The notes: a model not told the origin generated them from the sequence alone. Positions 26,309-36,185 are shown, numbered from the stretch's first letter. The stretch is 42,790 nucleotides of DNA from Anaerolineae bacterium (GCA_013177815.1 JABLXM010000008.1:1-42790); one strand, 5' to 3'. Numbers and translations: made by a program.

Positions 26309-27394
26309 ATGAAAAAGAATGCTGTTATTGCTCTCTTTTCGCTGTTGCTGGTGGGGGTGATGGTGCTCTCTGCCTGCGCACCGGCAGCGGAACCCACAGC
26401 AGCCGTTGAAACGGTGGTTGTGCAGGAAGTCGTTCAACAGACTGTGGTTGTGGAAGTGGAAAAAGTTGACCCGGCGGAAGGTTACAAACTCGCCAGCATC
26501 TACCCTGGCGTGATCACGGATGCAGACTACAACACCCTCGGGCACCTGGCTTCGACCGCCGTCCAATCTGACCTGGGTGTCGAGATGTCGTACTCGGAAG
26601 CGGTAGCCGTACCGGATGTGGACCGTGTGATGCGCGAGTACATCGATGGCGGCTATAACATCATCTTCGCCCACGGCGGTCAATTCCTGACCGCGGTCAT
26701 GGACCTGGCGCCCCAGTTCCCGGAAGTGGCGTTCATCTGTGAAGTGGATAACCCGGTGGAAAACCAGCCCGAAAACCTGTGGCTGATCGACCGCAACTTC
26801 CACACGCCTTTCTACGTCATCGGTTACATTGCAGCCAAGACCACCCAGACCGGCAAGATCGGTTATATCGGCGGGTTGAACATGCCTTTCACCTTCCAGG
26901 AACGACACGCCGTTGAACAGGCGATTGCTGATTCCGGTATGGATGTCGAATTCGTACATGAGGTAACCGGCGACTTCAACGACCCAACCAAGGGTCGCCA
27001 GGTGGCGGATACCATGATCGGTCAGGGCGTCGATGTCATCATCGGCTCAATGAACCTGGGCATGCTGGGCATCTTCGAGGGCGCCAAGGCAGCCAGCACG
27101 GAGACCGAGAAGGTGCTGGTGAGTGCCAAGTACATCGATAAGAAGAATTTTGCCCCCAACAATTACATGACCTCGGCGCTGTACGACTTCACCGACCCCT
27201 TGAAAGAGATCGTCACGAGGATCATGGAAGGTGAAATGGGCGGTTACTATAACCTGGAATTCGGCAAGGGCGTCAACATCCAGATGCCGCTGTCGAACGT
27301 TGACCCGGCGCTCGACGCTGAAGCTGCCCAGATCATCGATAAGATCCTTTCCGGCGAAATCGTTGTCGTCAAGGACTCTACGCCTTACGAATAA
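26309..27394 (+). CDS. BMP-family (basic membrane / nucleoside-type) substrate-binding lipoprotein
   Basis: Lipobox MVLSACAP; GYIAAKTTQTGKIGYIGGLNMPF; upstream of its ABC components. Confidence 0.88.
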   Translation: MKKNAVIALFSLLLVGVMVLSACAPAAEPTAAVETVVVQEVVQQTVVVEVEKVDPAEGYKLASIYPGVITDADYNTLGHLASTAVQSDLGVEMSYSEAVAVPDVDRVMREYIDGGYNIIFAHGGQFLTAVMDLAPQFPEVAFICEVDNPVENQPENLWLIDRNFHTPFYVIGYIAAKTTQTGKIGYIGGLNMPFTFQERHAVEQAIADSGMDVEFVHEVTGDFNDPTKGRQVADTMIGQGVDVIIGSMNLGMLGIFEGAKAASTETEKVLVSAKYIDKKNFAPNNYMTSALYDFTDPLKEIVTRIMEGEMGGYYNLEFGKGVNIQMPLSNVDPALDAEAAQIIDKILSGEIVVVKDSTPYE

Positions 27395-27430
27395 ATCGGT
27401 CACGTTGGTAGCCTGACCCAATGATCATTT

Positions 27431-27462
27431 CTCCATCCCCCTGTCAGACCAGGGGGATGGAG
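27431..27462 (+). terminator. 13-bp hairpin CTCCATCCCCCTG-TCAGAC-CAGGGGGATGGAG
   Basis: Perfect stem between binding-protein and ATPase genes; T-rich stretch ~20 nt downstream. Confidence 0.6.
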
Positions 27463-27537
27463 AACAACAGAAATCATTTTTTTTATTTTTCACGAAATGT
27501 AATGATCACTTATTAATCTATAGGAGGCTGACCATTG

Positions 27538-29085
27538 ATGGAGCAAAATGAAGTAATCCTCCAAATGGTCGACATCTGCAAAGCCTTTGACGGCAACCAG
27601 GCTTTGGACCATGTCAATTTTGAACTCGGTGCCCGTGAGATTCATGGCTTGCTGGGCGGCAATGGCGCCGGCAAGACCACGTTGATGAACGTGCTCTATG
27701 GTCTTTACAAGCAGGACAGCGGTGATATCCTGCTGAAGGGCAAGAAACTGCGCATCGCTTCGCCCCGAGATGCCATCCGCAACGGCATTGGCATGGTACA
27801 CCAGCACTTCCTTCAGATCAACAATTGGTCGGTGGTGCAGAATGTTGTGCTGGGATCTTCCGTACAAAATAAATGGACGATGAATCTGGCGCCGGAAGTA
27901 GCGAAGTTGCAGAAATTGTGCGACCGGTTTGCGATCGATATAGACCTGCAAGTGGAAGTGGGCGAACTGCCGATGGGCACCCGCCAGAAAGTGGAGATCC
28001 TCAAAGCGCTTTACCGCGGCGTCGATATCCTGATCCTGGATGAACCGACCACCAACCTGACGCCGCAAGAGGTGGATGCGCTGTTTGTATCCCTGAAGGT
28101 GATGGTCGACGAGGGTTTGAGCATCGTGTTCATCACGCACAAACTGCGTGAGGTTTTGAGCGTGTGCGACCGCATTACCTTGCTGCGAAACGGCAAGAAC
28201 GTCACCTGCATGCCACGCAGCGAAGCCAACGAAGAAACGCTGGTGCGCGGCATGGTGGGTGAAGACCTGAACGTCAAGGACAGCGTCATTTTCTCGAAGG
28301 AAATCCGCGAGGGAACCAAGATCGATGAGGTCGTCACGCCGGTGCTGGAGGTCAAGGGTTTGCGGCACGTGACCGAGCAAGGCATCGAACGGTTGAAGGA
28401 TGTCACCTTCAGCATCCACCCGGGCGAGATCTTCGGTATCGCCGGGGTGGCTGGCAACGGGCAGTTGGAGCTGGCGGAAACACTGGTGGGTGTGCAATCC
28501 AAGGCGGGTGGCACCATCAAGTACAACGGGCGTGAATTGAACATGGTCACGGCAGAATTGTTGCAGCAAGGGTTGACCTATATTCCCGAAGACCGTCTGG
28601 GCGATGGCTACCTGCCGAAAGTGAACGTGGCGCAAAACCTGATCCTGGGCGCGCAACACAAGCAGCCGTACAGCAAGAACGGTTTCATCGACTGGCGCAA
28701 GGTCTTCGAAGCTTCCTGGGAAATGATCAAGGAATACAACATTAAGACCAGTGGACCAAAGGATACGGCGGCGAACCTTTCCGGCGGCAATATCCAGCGC
28801 GTGATGATCGCGCGGGCGTTCTCGCATGTGGGGGATTCGCTGATGTTGGCGCACTGCCCAACGCGCGGGCTGGATATCCCATCGATGGATTTTGTATACA
28901 AGAAATTGCTGGCGCGCAAGATGCAAGGCTACGCCACGCTGCTCATCTCGGAAGACCTGGATGAATTGCTGCTGCTGTGCGACCGCATCGGCGTGATGTA
29001 CCGCGGTGAACTGGTGGGTATTCTTCACCGCAGCCAGTTCGATAAATATGAGATTGGGAGGATGATGAGCGGTGTCAAAAGCTAA
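27538..29085 (+). CDS. ABC transporter ATPase with duplicated nucleotide-binding domains (nucleoside/sugar type)
   Basis: GGNGAGKTTLMNVLYG, DILILDEPTTNLTPQE, LSGGNIQRVMIARAF; RBS TAGGAGG. Confidence 0.92.
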   Translation: MEQNEVILQMVDICKAFDGNQALDHVNFELGAREIHGLLGGNGAGKTTLMNVLYGLYKQDSGDILLKGKKLRIASPRDAIRNGIGMVHQHFLQINNWSVVQNVVLGSSVQNKWTMNLAPEVAKLQKLCDRFAIDIDLQVEVGELPMGTRQKVEILKALYRGVDILILDEPTTNLTPQEVDALFVSLKVMVDEGLSIVFITHKLREVLSVCDRITLLRNGKNVTCMPRSEANEETLVRGMVGEDLNVKDSVIFSKEIREGTKIDEVVTPVLEVKGLRHVTEQGIERLKDVTFSIHPGEIFGIAGVAGNGQLELAETLVGVQSKAGGTIKYNGRELNMVTAELLQQGLTYIPEDRLGDGYLPKVNVAQNLILGAQHKQPYSKNGFIDWRKVFEASWEMIKEYNIKTSGPKDTAANLSGGNIQRVMIARAFSHVGDSLMLAHCPTRGLDIPSMDFVYKKLLARKMQGYATLLISEDLDELLLLCDRIGVMYRGELVGILHRSQFDKYEIGRMMSGVKS

Positions 29086-30124
29086 TCAGACCCCGGAAAA
29101 TAAGTTTTCGGTCAGGAAGTTGTTGAGCCACCCGGTGATGTCCTATTTGCTGGCGATCCTGGCGGCATTCGTGGCATCCGGCATCTTCATCGCTTTGATG
29201 GGTTATGACCCGTTCAAAGCCTTCCAGACCATCTTGGTGACATCATTCCGGACACCAAACGGTTTTATCCAAACATTGCTCAAATGGGTGCCGCTGACGT
29301 TACTGGCGCTGGCTTTCACCGTGCCATATGCGACCATGAAGTTCAACATCGGTGGTGAAGGGCAACTGTTGATGGGCGCCATCGGTGCGACCATCGCCGG
29401 CATCCTGCTCAAAGGATTGCCGCCAATACTGATGGTGCCAGCGGTGCTGCTGGCTGGCACGCTGGCGGGCGCCATCTGGGGGTTTATTCCCGGCTGGTTG
29501 CTGTACCGCTATAAGATCAACGAGATCCTGACGACCGTACTGCTCAACTTTGTCACCTTCGCGCTGGTCAACTATATCGCCACCGAGGTCTACCCGAATC
29601 CGGAAGTCGGTCACCCCACCACCATCCGCATCGCAACCGAAGGCTGGCTGCCGATGCTGGTGGATAATCCACCCCTGCACTCCGGATTGATTTTGATGGT
29701 CATGGTTGCAATCGGCGTATATGCTTTCACCAATCGCTCGACGCGCGGTTACGAACTGGTGGCAACCGGCGCCAACCCGCGCGCGGCAGGGGTGTTCGGC
29801 ATCAACGTGCCGGTGATGTTCATGATGGGGCTGGTGATCGGCGGCGCGTTGGCGGGTCTGGCTGGCGGCATCGAGGTCGCCGGTATCCAACACCACCTGA
29901 TAGAAGGCATGCATTCCAACTTCAAGATCCTGGGCATTATCATCGGGCTGATCGCCAAGGGTAGCAGCCTGGCGGTGCCTTTTGTGGCGTTCTTCATCGC
30001 GGTGATGGAAGTGGGTGCCAGTGCCATGCAGCGTACCTTGAACATTCCGATCGAGATGGTCTACATCGTGGAAGCCCTGATCTTGCTGTTTGTGCTGCTG
30101 GTGGATGTGGTCAGAAGGAAATAA
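29072..30124 (+). CDS. ABC transporter permease (BMP/nucleoside type) 1
   Basis: GTG start overlapping the ATPase; NIGGEGQLLMGAIGA; GFIPGWLLYRYKINEILTTVLLNF. Confidence 0.9.
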   Translation: MSKANQTPENKFSVRKLLSHPVMSYLLAILAAFVASGIFIALMGYDPFKAFQTILVTSFRTPNGFIQTLLKWVPLTLLALAFTVPYATMKFNIGGEGQLLMGAIGATIAGILLKGLPPILMVPAVLLAGTLAGAIWGFIPGWLLYRYKINEILTTVLLNFVTFALVNYIATEVYPNPEVGHPTTIRIATEGWLPMLVDNPPLHSGLILMVMVAIGVYAFTNRSTRGYELVATGANPRAAGVFGINVPVMFMMGLVIGGALAGLAGGIEVAGIQHHLIEGMHSNFKILGIIIGLIAKGSSLAVPFVAFFIAVMEVGASAMQRTLNIPIEMVYIVEALILLFVLLVDVVRRK

Positions 30125-30128
30125 GATT

Positions 30129-31070
30129 ATGGACCAAATACTTCACGAAGTCGCTTTCTTTCTAAAACAAATGATGCTGACGATGGTGCCGTTCATCCTG
30201 GCAGCGCAGGGTACCATGCTGGCGGGGCGGACGGGGGTATTCAATGTTGCTACCGAAGGCATCATGCTAACCACCGCTTCGGTCGGATTTATCATTGCAT
30301 TCCAGTCCAATAGCATTCTCTTAGGCATGGTTGCTGCCATGCTGGTGGGCGGGTTATTTGGTCTGGTCATGGCGTACATGACAACTTCATTGAAGTTGAA
30401 TCAGTTTGTCATCGGGCTGGCGTTCTTCTTTTTGGGCACCGGCATTTCGACCCTCATTCCCAAGTTGATCTTTGGTGTTTCGCTGGTTCAACCGGTCATC
30501 CCGACCTTACAAAACCTGCCCATCCCGCTGTTGAGCAAGATCCCATTCCTTGGGGATATCTTCTTCAACCAGAATATCCTGGTGTATGTCTCGGTGCTGG
30601 TTTCGCTTCTCCTATATTACTTCCTGTACCGCACCAGTTTTGGGTTGGAGATGCGCTCGGTGGGTGAAAACCCCAAAATGGCGGATAGCCTGGGTATCAA
30701 CGTTTTTCGTCAACGCTACGTAGCGATCATCATCGGATGCATGCTGATTGGGCTGGCTGGCGTCTACCTGCCGATGGTTTACACCGGCACGTTCACTGAA
30801 CAGATAACCAAGGGGCGCGGTTGGCTGGCGAGCGCGCTGTGCTTCTTCGGCGGCTGGCGACCGCTCCCAATTCTGTATGGCTCACTGTTCTTTGCAGGCA
30901 TCGAGGTGTTGGCGTACCGGGTGCAGATCGGTACATCGGCAATTCCATACCAGTTCTTGATCATGCTGCCATATGTTGCCACCATCGTGGTGATGGTGCT
31001 GACTTTCAAACGCTCGACCACGCCGAAATTCCTGGGCAGCAATTACGACCGGGAGAAACGTACGTTGTAG
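30129..31070 (+). CDS. ABC transporter permease (BMP/nucleoside type) 2
   Basis: FNVATEGIMLTTASVGF; RTSFGLEMRSVGENPKMADSLGIN. Confidence 0.9.
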   Translation: MDQILHEVAFFLKQMMLTMVPFILAAQGTMLAGRTGVFNVATEGIMLTTASVGFIIAFQSNSILLGMVAAMLVGGLFGLVMAYMTTSLKLNQFVIGLAFFFLGTGISTLIPKLIFGVSLVQPVIPTLQNLPIPLLSKIPFLGDIFFNQNILVYVSVLVSLLLYYFLYRTSFGLEMRSVGENPKMADSLGINVFRQRYVAIIIGCMLIGLAGVYLPMVYTGTFTEQITKGRGWLASALCFFGGWRPLPILYGSLFFAGIEVLAYRVQIGTSAIPYQFLIMLPYVATIVVMVLTFKRSTTPKFLGSNYDREKRTL

Positions 31071-31122
31071 CGGGGAATCGAGCGGGGATATTGGATCACC
31101 CCGCGATCGATGGTTGTATTAT

Positions 31123-31150
31123 GCCGCCCGGTCAACCAGACCCGGGCGGC
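31123..31150 (+). terminator. GC hairpin GCCGCCCGG...CCGGGCGGC after the ABC operon
   Basis: Perfect 9-bp arms followed by TTCGGTCTTCTT. Confidence 0.5.
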
Positions 31151-31301
31151 TTCGGTCTTCTTGCGTGCAAGTTCCCGCTTGAAAACACCCGTGGGCAGGA
31201 ACAGCAGTGTGGTTGACGAACCGGTGGATGAACCATCGGGAAAGAACGGTTTTCGATGCCCCTGAATGGATGACGTTTTTACGCTATACTGGGGTTAATC
31301 T

Positions 31302-31850
31302 TTGATCCTCAGGGACCAACCAGTGATATTCAACGATGTGGTAGCTGCCGGTGTGCTGATCTTTATGTCGATCGGATTGGGAGTAGTCTTCACCTTGTAC
31401 CGGCGGGTCAGCGGACACAGCGCCGAAGCGTTGGCGCAAATTCCGGCAAAGCGTCTTTATTGGCTGGCAGCCATATTGATGACCGGCGCAGCCGCGCTGG
31501 GCGGGTTGCTGACGATTCAGACGATTTTGCAGGCGCCGGAGGATATCGTAGCACGCCTGTCGCACGCGCTGGTGGCGCTGGCTCTATGGCTGCTGGCGGC
31601 GTTGTTCATCCCCTTCTTTATCGTGTACCGTTCCAGTCAACCGCGGCTGGCGCTGGCGGCGCTGGTGGGTGGCGCGGTTTCGCTCTCCCTGGCGACTCAC
31701 CTGACACAATATCGAACTTACATGGACCTGATGGGGATGTTGCCGGTCGAATTGCCGCTGGTGGTTGGTATGTTGGTCTACTTGGGATGCCTGGGGCTGT
31801 TGTTGCTGGTCTTGCGCTGGTTGCAGCGGGCAGAACGGGAGATGTGGTAA
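31302..31850 (+). CDS. Small multipass membrane protein, unknown
   Basis: 182 aa, ~5 hydrophobic helices. Confidence 0.6.
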   Translation: MILRDQPVIFNDVVAAGVLIFMSIGLGVVFTLYRRVSGHSAEALAQIPAKRLYWLAAILMTGAAALGGLLTIQTILQAPEDIVARLSHALVALALWLLAALFIPFFIVYRSSQPRLALAALVGGAVSLSLATHLTQYRTYMDLMGMLPVELPLVVGMLVYLGCLGLLLLVLRWLQRAEREMW

Positions 31851-31907
31851 GGAGGCATGATGGCAGCAGAGAAGCATTGCGTGTTCAAGGCAGGCGTTCG
31901 TTACGCT

Positions 31908-32360
31908 ATGGTCAAACGTCTGGTGGTAGACCTGGTGCTGATTGCTTTGATGACCGGTTGCAGTGGCGCCGGAACCGGGACCGTTGCGCCGCCAGCGACC
32001 GGGGAGAGTCCAGCCGCTGCGCCGGCGACACTCACTTACCAGGTGGGCGAGTGTGACCAGAGCGCTGTGCTGGAGATGGTGGAAAAAGTCGAGATCACCG
32101 TCACCGACGGCGTGGCACAGATCGAGCAGGATGCGCGCTACGTCTGCTGCGCGGAGTTCGTTTTGACCCTTGAGCAGGAGGATGGAACGCTCAAACTGAT
32201 TGAGACCAATACCGGTGAAGTGTGTCGCTGTTTTTGCGCTTACCACATCTCGGCGCAGATCAGTGATATACCCGAAAATGTACGGGCGTTGCAGGTTTGG
32301 GGTATCTATTTTCCGGAGATGCACCCGCTGGAATTGCTGGGCGAGACGGTGCTGCCTTAG
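31908..32360 (+). CDS. Small Cys-rich lipoprotein
   Basis: LIALMTGCSG lipobox; conserved-looking VCCAEF and CRCFCAYHI. Confidence 0.65.
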   Translation: MVKRLVVDLVLIALMTGCSGAGTGTVAPPATGESPAAAPATLTYQVGECDQSAVLEMVEKVEITVTDGVAQIEQDARYVCCAEFVLTLEQEDGTLKLIETNTGEVCRCFCAYHISAQISDIPENVRALQVWGIYFPEMHPLELLGETVLP

Positions 32361-32384
32361 CGTAAATCTAAAGGTTAGCCGCGG

Positions 32385-33545
32385 TCACGGCGTTGCCGGG
32401 GGCGAGCCGACGTCTGTGCCGGTTTGCGATTGGGTCGGCTGATAGGTGTGGGTTGCCCAGGGGGTGAGCGTGGCGCCGTCTTCCAGCGGCGGCAGGTAGG
32501 GTGCGTTCGGCGAGGGGCTGACCAACGGCGCCTGGGTGACCGCAGCGGTGCCCGGTAGCACCGTCAACACGGCGGGTGGAGAGCCGGTCGCCGTTTCCTG
32601 CAGGATCGGGCGTGTGCCCGACCACAACCAACCCAGATAAGCCAACAAAGCAACGAAGCAAAATACCACGGCACCGATGACAGCAACCACTGCCATGCGC
32701 AGGAGCGAGCGTTTGGGTTTGGCGGGCAATAGCGGTTGTGAGGGACTTTCGATGGCGATGACGGTGATGTTGTCATGCCCGCCGCGCTGATTGGCGAGTT
32801 CTATCAACCCATCCACCGCCGGCTGCATGTCTGGCTGTTGAAAAGCTTCGAGCATCTCCACCGGCGTCACCAGGTCACTGAGACCGTCGCTGCACAACAG
32901 CAGGCGGTCACCCTCCTGTAATTCGAACCCCTGGTTGGCGGTTGCCTGGTCATCATCCTCTTCGCCGGTCAGGTAGAGGCGGAAATCGACTTCCGGGTCG
33001 ATGGGCGCACCCAGGTAACGACGGATGACATGCGTGTTGGGGTGGTCGATGGCTTCTTCCGGTGTGATCAGACCGGCTTCCATGGCTTCCTGAACCCAGG
33101 TGTGGTCTTTGGTGATCTGGCGTATGACGCCCGCGTGCATCAGGTAGATGCGCGAGTCGCCCACGGTTGCGGTGTAGACCTGCCGACCGATGATCCATGC
33201 GATGGCGCAGGTTGCGCCCATGCCGTAGCGCTGTGCATCGGCGCGGGATTGGCGGAATATTTCCTGGCTGGCGTGGGTGATGGCGGTGTTGAGGATGGCT
33301 TGCGGCTGGGAACCGTCGGATTCGGCGATGGCGTGGGTGATGGCGTTGACGGCGATCTCGGCGGCGACCTCGCCGGCGCGGTGACCGCCGATGCCGTCGG
33401 AAAGGATCGCCAGCAGGTTTGGTGTCCGTTCCTCGCCCGGCAGCAGGAATGTGTTGACGGCGTAACGATCCTCATTGTTCTTGCCGCTCATGCCCGGATG
33501 GGTGTTGGCAACCACCGGCAGGTGGGCGTTTTGAATGCGCTTCAT
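32385..33545 (-). CDS. PP2C-family protein phosphatase with C-terminal TM and extracytoplasmic tail
   Basis: THPGMSGKNNEDRYAV, ILSDGIGGHRAGEVA, VGDSRIYLM, LLLCSDGLSDLV, RGGHDNITVIAI. Confidence 0.92.
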   Translation of the reverse strand: MKRIQNAHLPVVANTHPGMSGKNNEDRYAVNTFLLPGEERTPNLLAILSDGIGGHRAGEVAAEIAVNAITHAIAESDGSQPQAILNTAITHASQEIFRQSRADAQRYGMGATCAIAWIIGRQVYTATVGDSRIYLMHAGVIRQITKDHTWVQEAMEAGLITPEEAIDHPNTHVIRRYLGAPIDPEVDFRLYLTGEEDDDQATANQGFELQEGDRLLLCSDGLSDLVTPVEMLEAFQQPDMQPAVDGLIELANQRGGHDNITVIAIESPSQPLLPAKPKRSLLRMAVVAVIGAVVFCFVALLAYLGWLWSGTRPILQETATGSPPAVLTVLPGTAAVTQAPLVSPSPNAPYLPPLEDGATLTPWATHTYQPTQSQTGTDVGSPPATP

Positions 33546-35455
33546 GGTTCGTCCTCCTCGAATGGCGAGACGACCGGGCGGCGGTTGGGCGGGGTGGCGA
33601 GTTCGAAGCGGAATGCCAGGCGCCCGATATGTAACAGGTCGCCATGCGCCAGTGGGCGGCTGTCTCTCGTGAGTTGCTCGTAGTTGATCCAGGTACCGGC
33701 GGCAGACCCTAAGTCCATGATGCTGATCCTGCCATTGGGTGACCATGTGATCCGGCAGTGTTGCGGGTGAACAGAAGGATGGGTGAGCACAGGGTTGGCG
33801 CGCCCGGGGTCGCTGCCGAGGATGATGTCGTTGTGGTTCAGCGGCACGGTGTTTTCGATCATTGGGGCGCCGGTCTCGCTTAGCGGCACCAGGCGCGCCA
33901 GGGCAGAAACTGGCGCCGACGTCCCGGCTTCAGAGATGGGGGGGGTGTTGGCGCTGGGACGTGTCTTGGCAGGCTTGACCTGGCGAATGGCAACCGGTTG
34001 GGTGACGGGGTCGCGCCGGGCGCGCGAAGAAAGCGCTTTTTTCCGATTGCCCGAAAGGAGCAGCACCACCACCAGGATGACAGCAGCCAGCAACAGCGCG
34101 CCGGCGATCAAACTGCGCTCGAGGGTGACGATATCCCCCCAAAATCGTTGCGGTTCGTGCGCCACGACGATTTCAACCGGGACTTCGATGCTGCGGGCGG
34201 ACAACCCGAGCGAATCGATCACCTCGACTTGCAGCAGCAGCGATGTGTCGGAAGTGTAGGAGTCCAGCGGCAGGTTGAAGCTATCGAACGGCGCAGCGGA
34301 GTTCTCGGCGACCGCCACGCCATTGGCATACAGGGTGGCGCTTTGCAGTGGACGGGTGTGTCCATCCGGGAACTCGACCAACATCTGGATGGTTTGGCTG
34401 CCGGGCATCAACTGGCGTTCCCCACTGCGGTTGGCAGGTTCGCTCCAGCCTCGGTTGATGGTCACCGGCGGCGAGAGGAAGATTGGGTTGGGTGGCTGGA
34501 CATCAATATCGATGGTGGCGGTCTGGCTGGTTAGCGGCAACTCCTGGCTGAGCAACTGCACTTGCAGCGTGTGTTGCCCGGATATATTGACCCGCGAGGT
34601 ATAGGATGCCTGGTATTGGTAACGCAGCGGCTGGAGGGCAGCTTCCAGGTTGGGCAGGGTTTCTGTGCCGGTGTAGACGAAGAAAGCGCCGCCGGTGCGT
34701 TCTGCCAGCCGGATGAGTGGTTCGGAAGTTTGCAGCGGCACCTGGGCAGAGTTGGTGACCGCGATGACATTGACGCGCACGCCCAGGGACTCAGCCAGGT
34801 CGGATAGACCTTCCAGCGAGGTCAGGGCGTTGGCGGGCGGCAGGGCGGTGACGTAGAAGATGACCTGGCGCTGCCCCGGTTGGGCGCTGGGGTCCGCCGC
34901 CAGGTCGAGCGCTTGGCTGAGGCTCACCAGGGTGGTTTGGGCTTGCAGCAGGTCAGGTTGATAGGCGGAAAGCGCTTCAACCCACAGGTTGGGGTCTTTG
35001 AGGCGGATAGCCAGCATACCGGTCGAGGTGGCAATGCTGAACTCATCGGGGGAATCCTCCGGCTGGCTCTGCGCCCAGGCGATGAAGTGGTTCTTGAGGG
35101 TTTCGATTATGGTAACACCGCCGACCTTATCGGCAAAGATTGGGGCAGGCGCAAAGGTGGTGATGATCTGCATGCCGGGCTGGACGATCTGCAAATCGTC
35201 CAGCGCCTGGGGGGCGCCGTCCTCGATGACTTGCACATCGGCGAAGGTCAGATCAGATACGAACTGACCTTCAGCGCCAAACACTCCCATGCGAAAGGCG
35301 ATGGTGGGGAAGCCGGTAGTATCGATGTTGGAAACGGTCAATTCGCCCGCCGGTGGTTGTTGGGAAAATGCAGGCGCCGAGAGGCACAGCAGCAGCGCTG
35401 CCATCAGGGTCAAAGCGGCGGTCCGTTTAAGGAAGGATGATTGTGAGGGATACAT
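33542..35455 (-). CDS. Secreted/VWA-like N-terminus + TM + cytoplasmic FHA domain
   Basis: Signal peptide; LTHPSVHPQHCRITWSPNGRISIMDLGSAAGTWIN FHA core; ATGA overlap with the PP2C start. Confidence 0.82.
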   Translation of the reverse strand: MYPSQSSFLKRTAALTLMAALLLCLSAPAFSQQPPAGELTVSNIDTTGFPTIAFRMGVFGAEGQFVSDLTFADVQVIEDGAPQALDDLQIVQPGMQIITTFAPAPIFADKVGGVTIIETLKNHFIAWAQSQPEDSPDEFSIATSTGMLAIRLKDPNLWVEALSAYQPDLLQAQTTLVSLSQALDLAADPSAQPGQRQVIFYVTALPPANALTSLEGLSDLAESLGVRVNVIAVTNSAQVPLQTSEPLIRLAERTGGAFFVYTGTETLPNLEAALQPLRYQYQASYTSRVNISGQHTLQVQLLSQELPLTSQTATIDIDVQPPNPIFLSPPVTINRGWSEPANRSGERQLMPGSQTIQMLVEFPDGHTRPLQSATLYANGVAVAENSAAPFDSFNLPLDSYTSDTSLLLQVEVIDSLGLSARSIEVPVEIVVAHEPQRFWGDIVTLERSLIAGALLLAAVILVVVLLLSGNRKKALSSRARRDPVTQPVAIRQVKPAKTRPSANTPPISEAGTSAPVSALARLVPLSETGAPMIENTVPLNHNDIILGSDPGRANPVLTHPSVHPQHCRITWSPNGRISIMDLGSAAGTWINYEQLTRDSRPLAHGDLLHIGRLAFRFELATPPNRRPVVSPFEEDEP

Positions 35456-35617
35456 CGCCCTAATTTTAAGCTATCTTTCCGGTTTTTGCGGGCAAGCGAG
35501 GGTTGGATTATTTTGTATAATAAGAGTGCTTGCTTTCCCAAAAGCTGGGTGCATTGTCTGGCTGGCAGGTTTAGCCGGAGAATTGCCTGATCTTGACCCG
35601 CAAAGGAGGATGTAGCC

Positions 35618-36061
35618 ATGTTGACCGTTCGTGATCTGTTGCGCATCAAAGGAGCCGATGTGTGGTCGGTGACCCCCAGCACCAACCTTCTGGATATGTT
35701 GCGCATGTTGGGCGAGAAGGATGTTGGCGCGCTGGTGGTGATGGAGGATGAAAAACTGGTGGGGATCATCTCCGAGCGCGACTTTGCCCGCCTGATCGGC
35801 AAGAGTGGCTGCGTGCCGTTGAACGGGCAGGTCGAAATGATCATGACCAGGGAAGTCTTCCACGTCGATCCCAGCCAGACCATCGAACAGGTGATGCAGT
35901 TGATGTCCGCCAAACACATCCGCCACCTGCCGGTGATCGAAGACGGAAAATTGGCAGGGTTGATCTCGATCGGGGATGTGGTCAAGGCGATCATTTCTGA
36001 TCAACAAAGCCTGATCCGCAACCTGGAGGATTACATCGAGGGCAGCGGGTATGTTCGTTGA
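35618..36061 (+). CDS. CBS-domain pair protein
   Basis: DVGALVVMEDEKLVGIISERDFARLI; HIRHLPVIEDGKLAGLISIGDVVKAI. Confidence 0.92.
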   Translation: MLTVRDLLRIKGADVWSVTPSTNLLDMLRMLGEKDVGALVVMEDEKLVGIISERDFARLIGKSGCVPLNGQVEMIMTREVFHVDPSQTIEQVMQLMSAKHIRHLPVIEDGKLAGLISIGDVVKAIISDQQSLIRNLEDYIEGSGYVR

Positions 36062-36102
36062 CCGAGCGACAATTTAATTGACGCAGGTTGCTGCCTGCTC
36101 TC

Positions 36103-36185
36103 GTAGGTTGGGTTGAGGCGCGCTCATCGATCCTGTCACCGACTCACATCGCACCCCATCACTTAGCCGCTTCAACCCAATCTAA
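36103..36185. repeat. Imperfect 18-bp inverted repeat (GTAGGTTGGGTTGAGGCG ... CGCTTCAACCCAATCTAA)
   Basis: 15/18 arm match, 47-bp spacer. Confidence 0.6.

Noticed and set aside
27490-29028. 512-aa minus-strand ORF opposite the ABC ATPase
   Set aside because: His/Gln-rich shadow of a clear ATPase gene.
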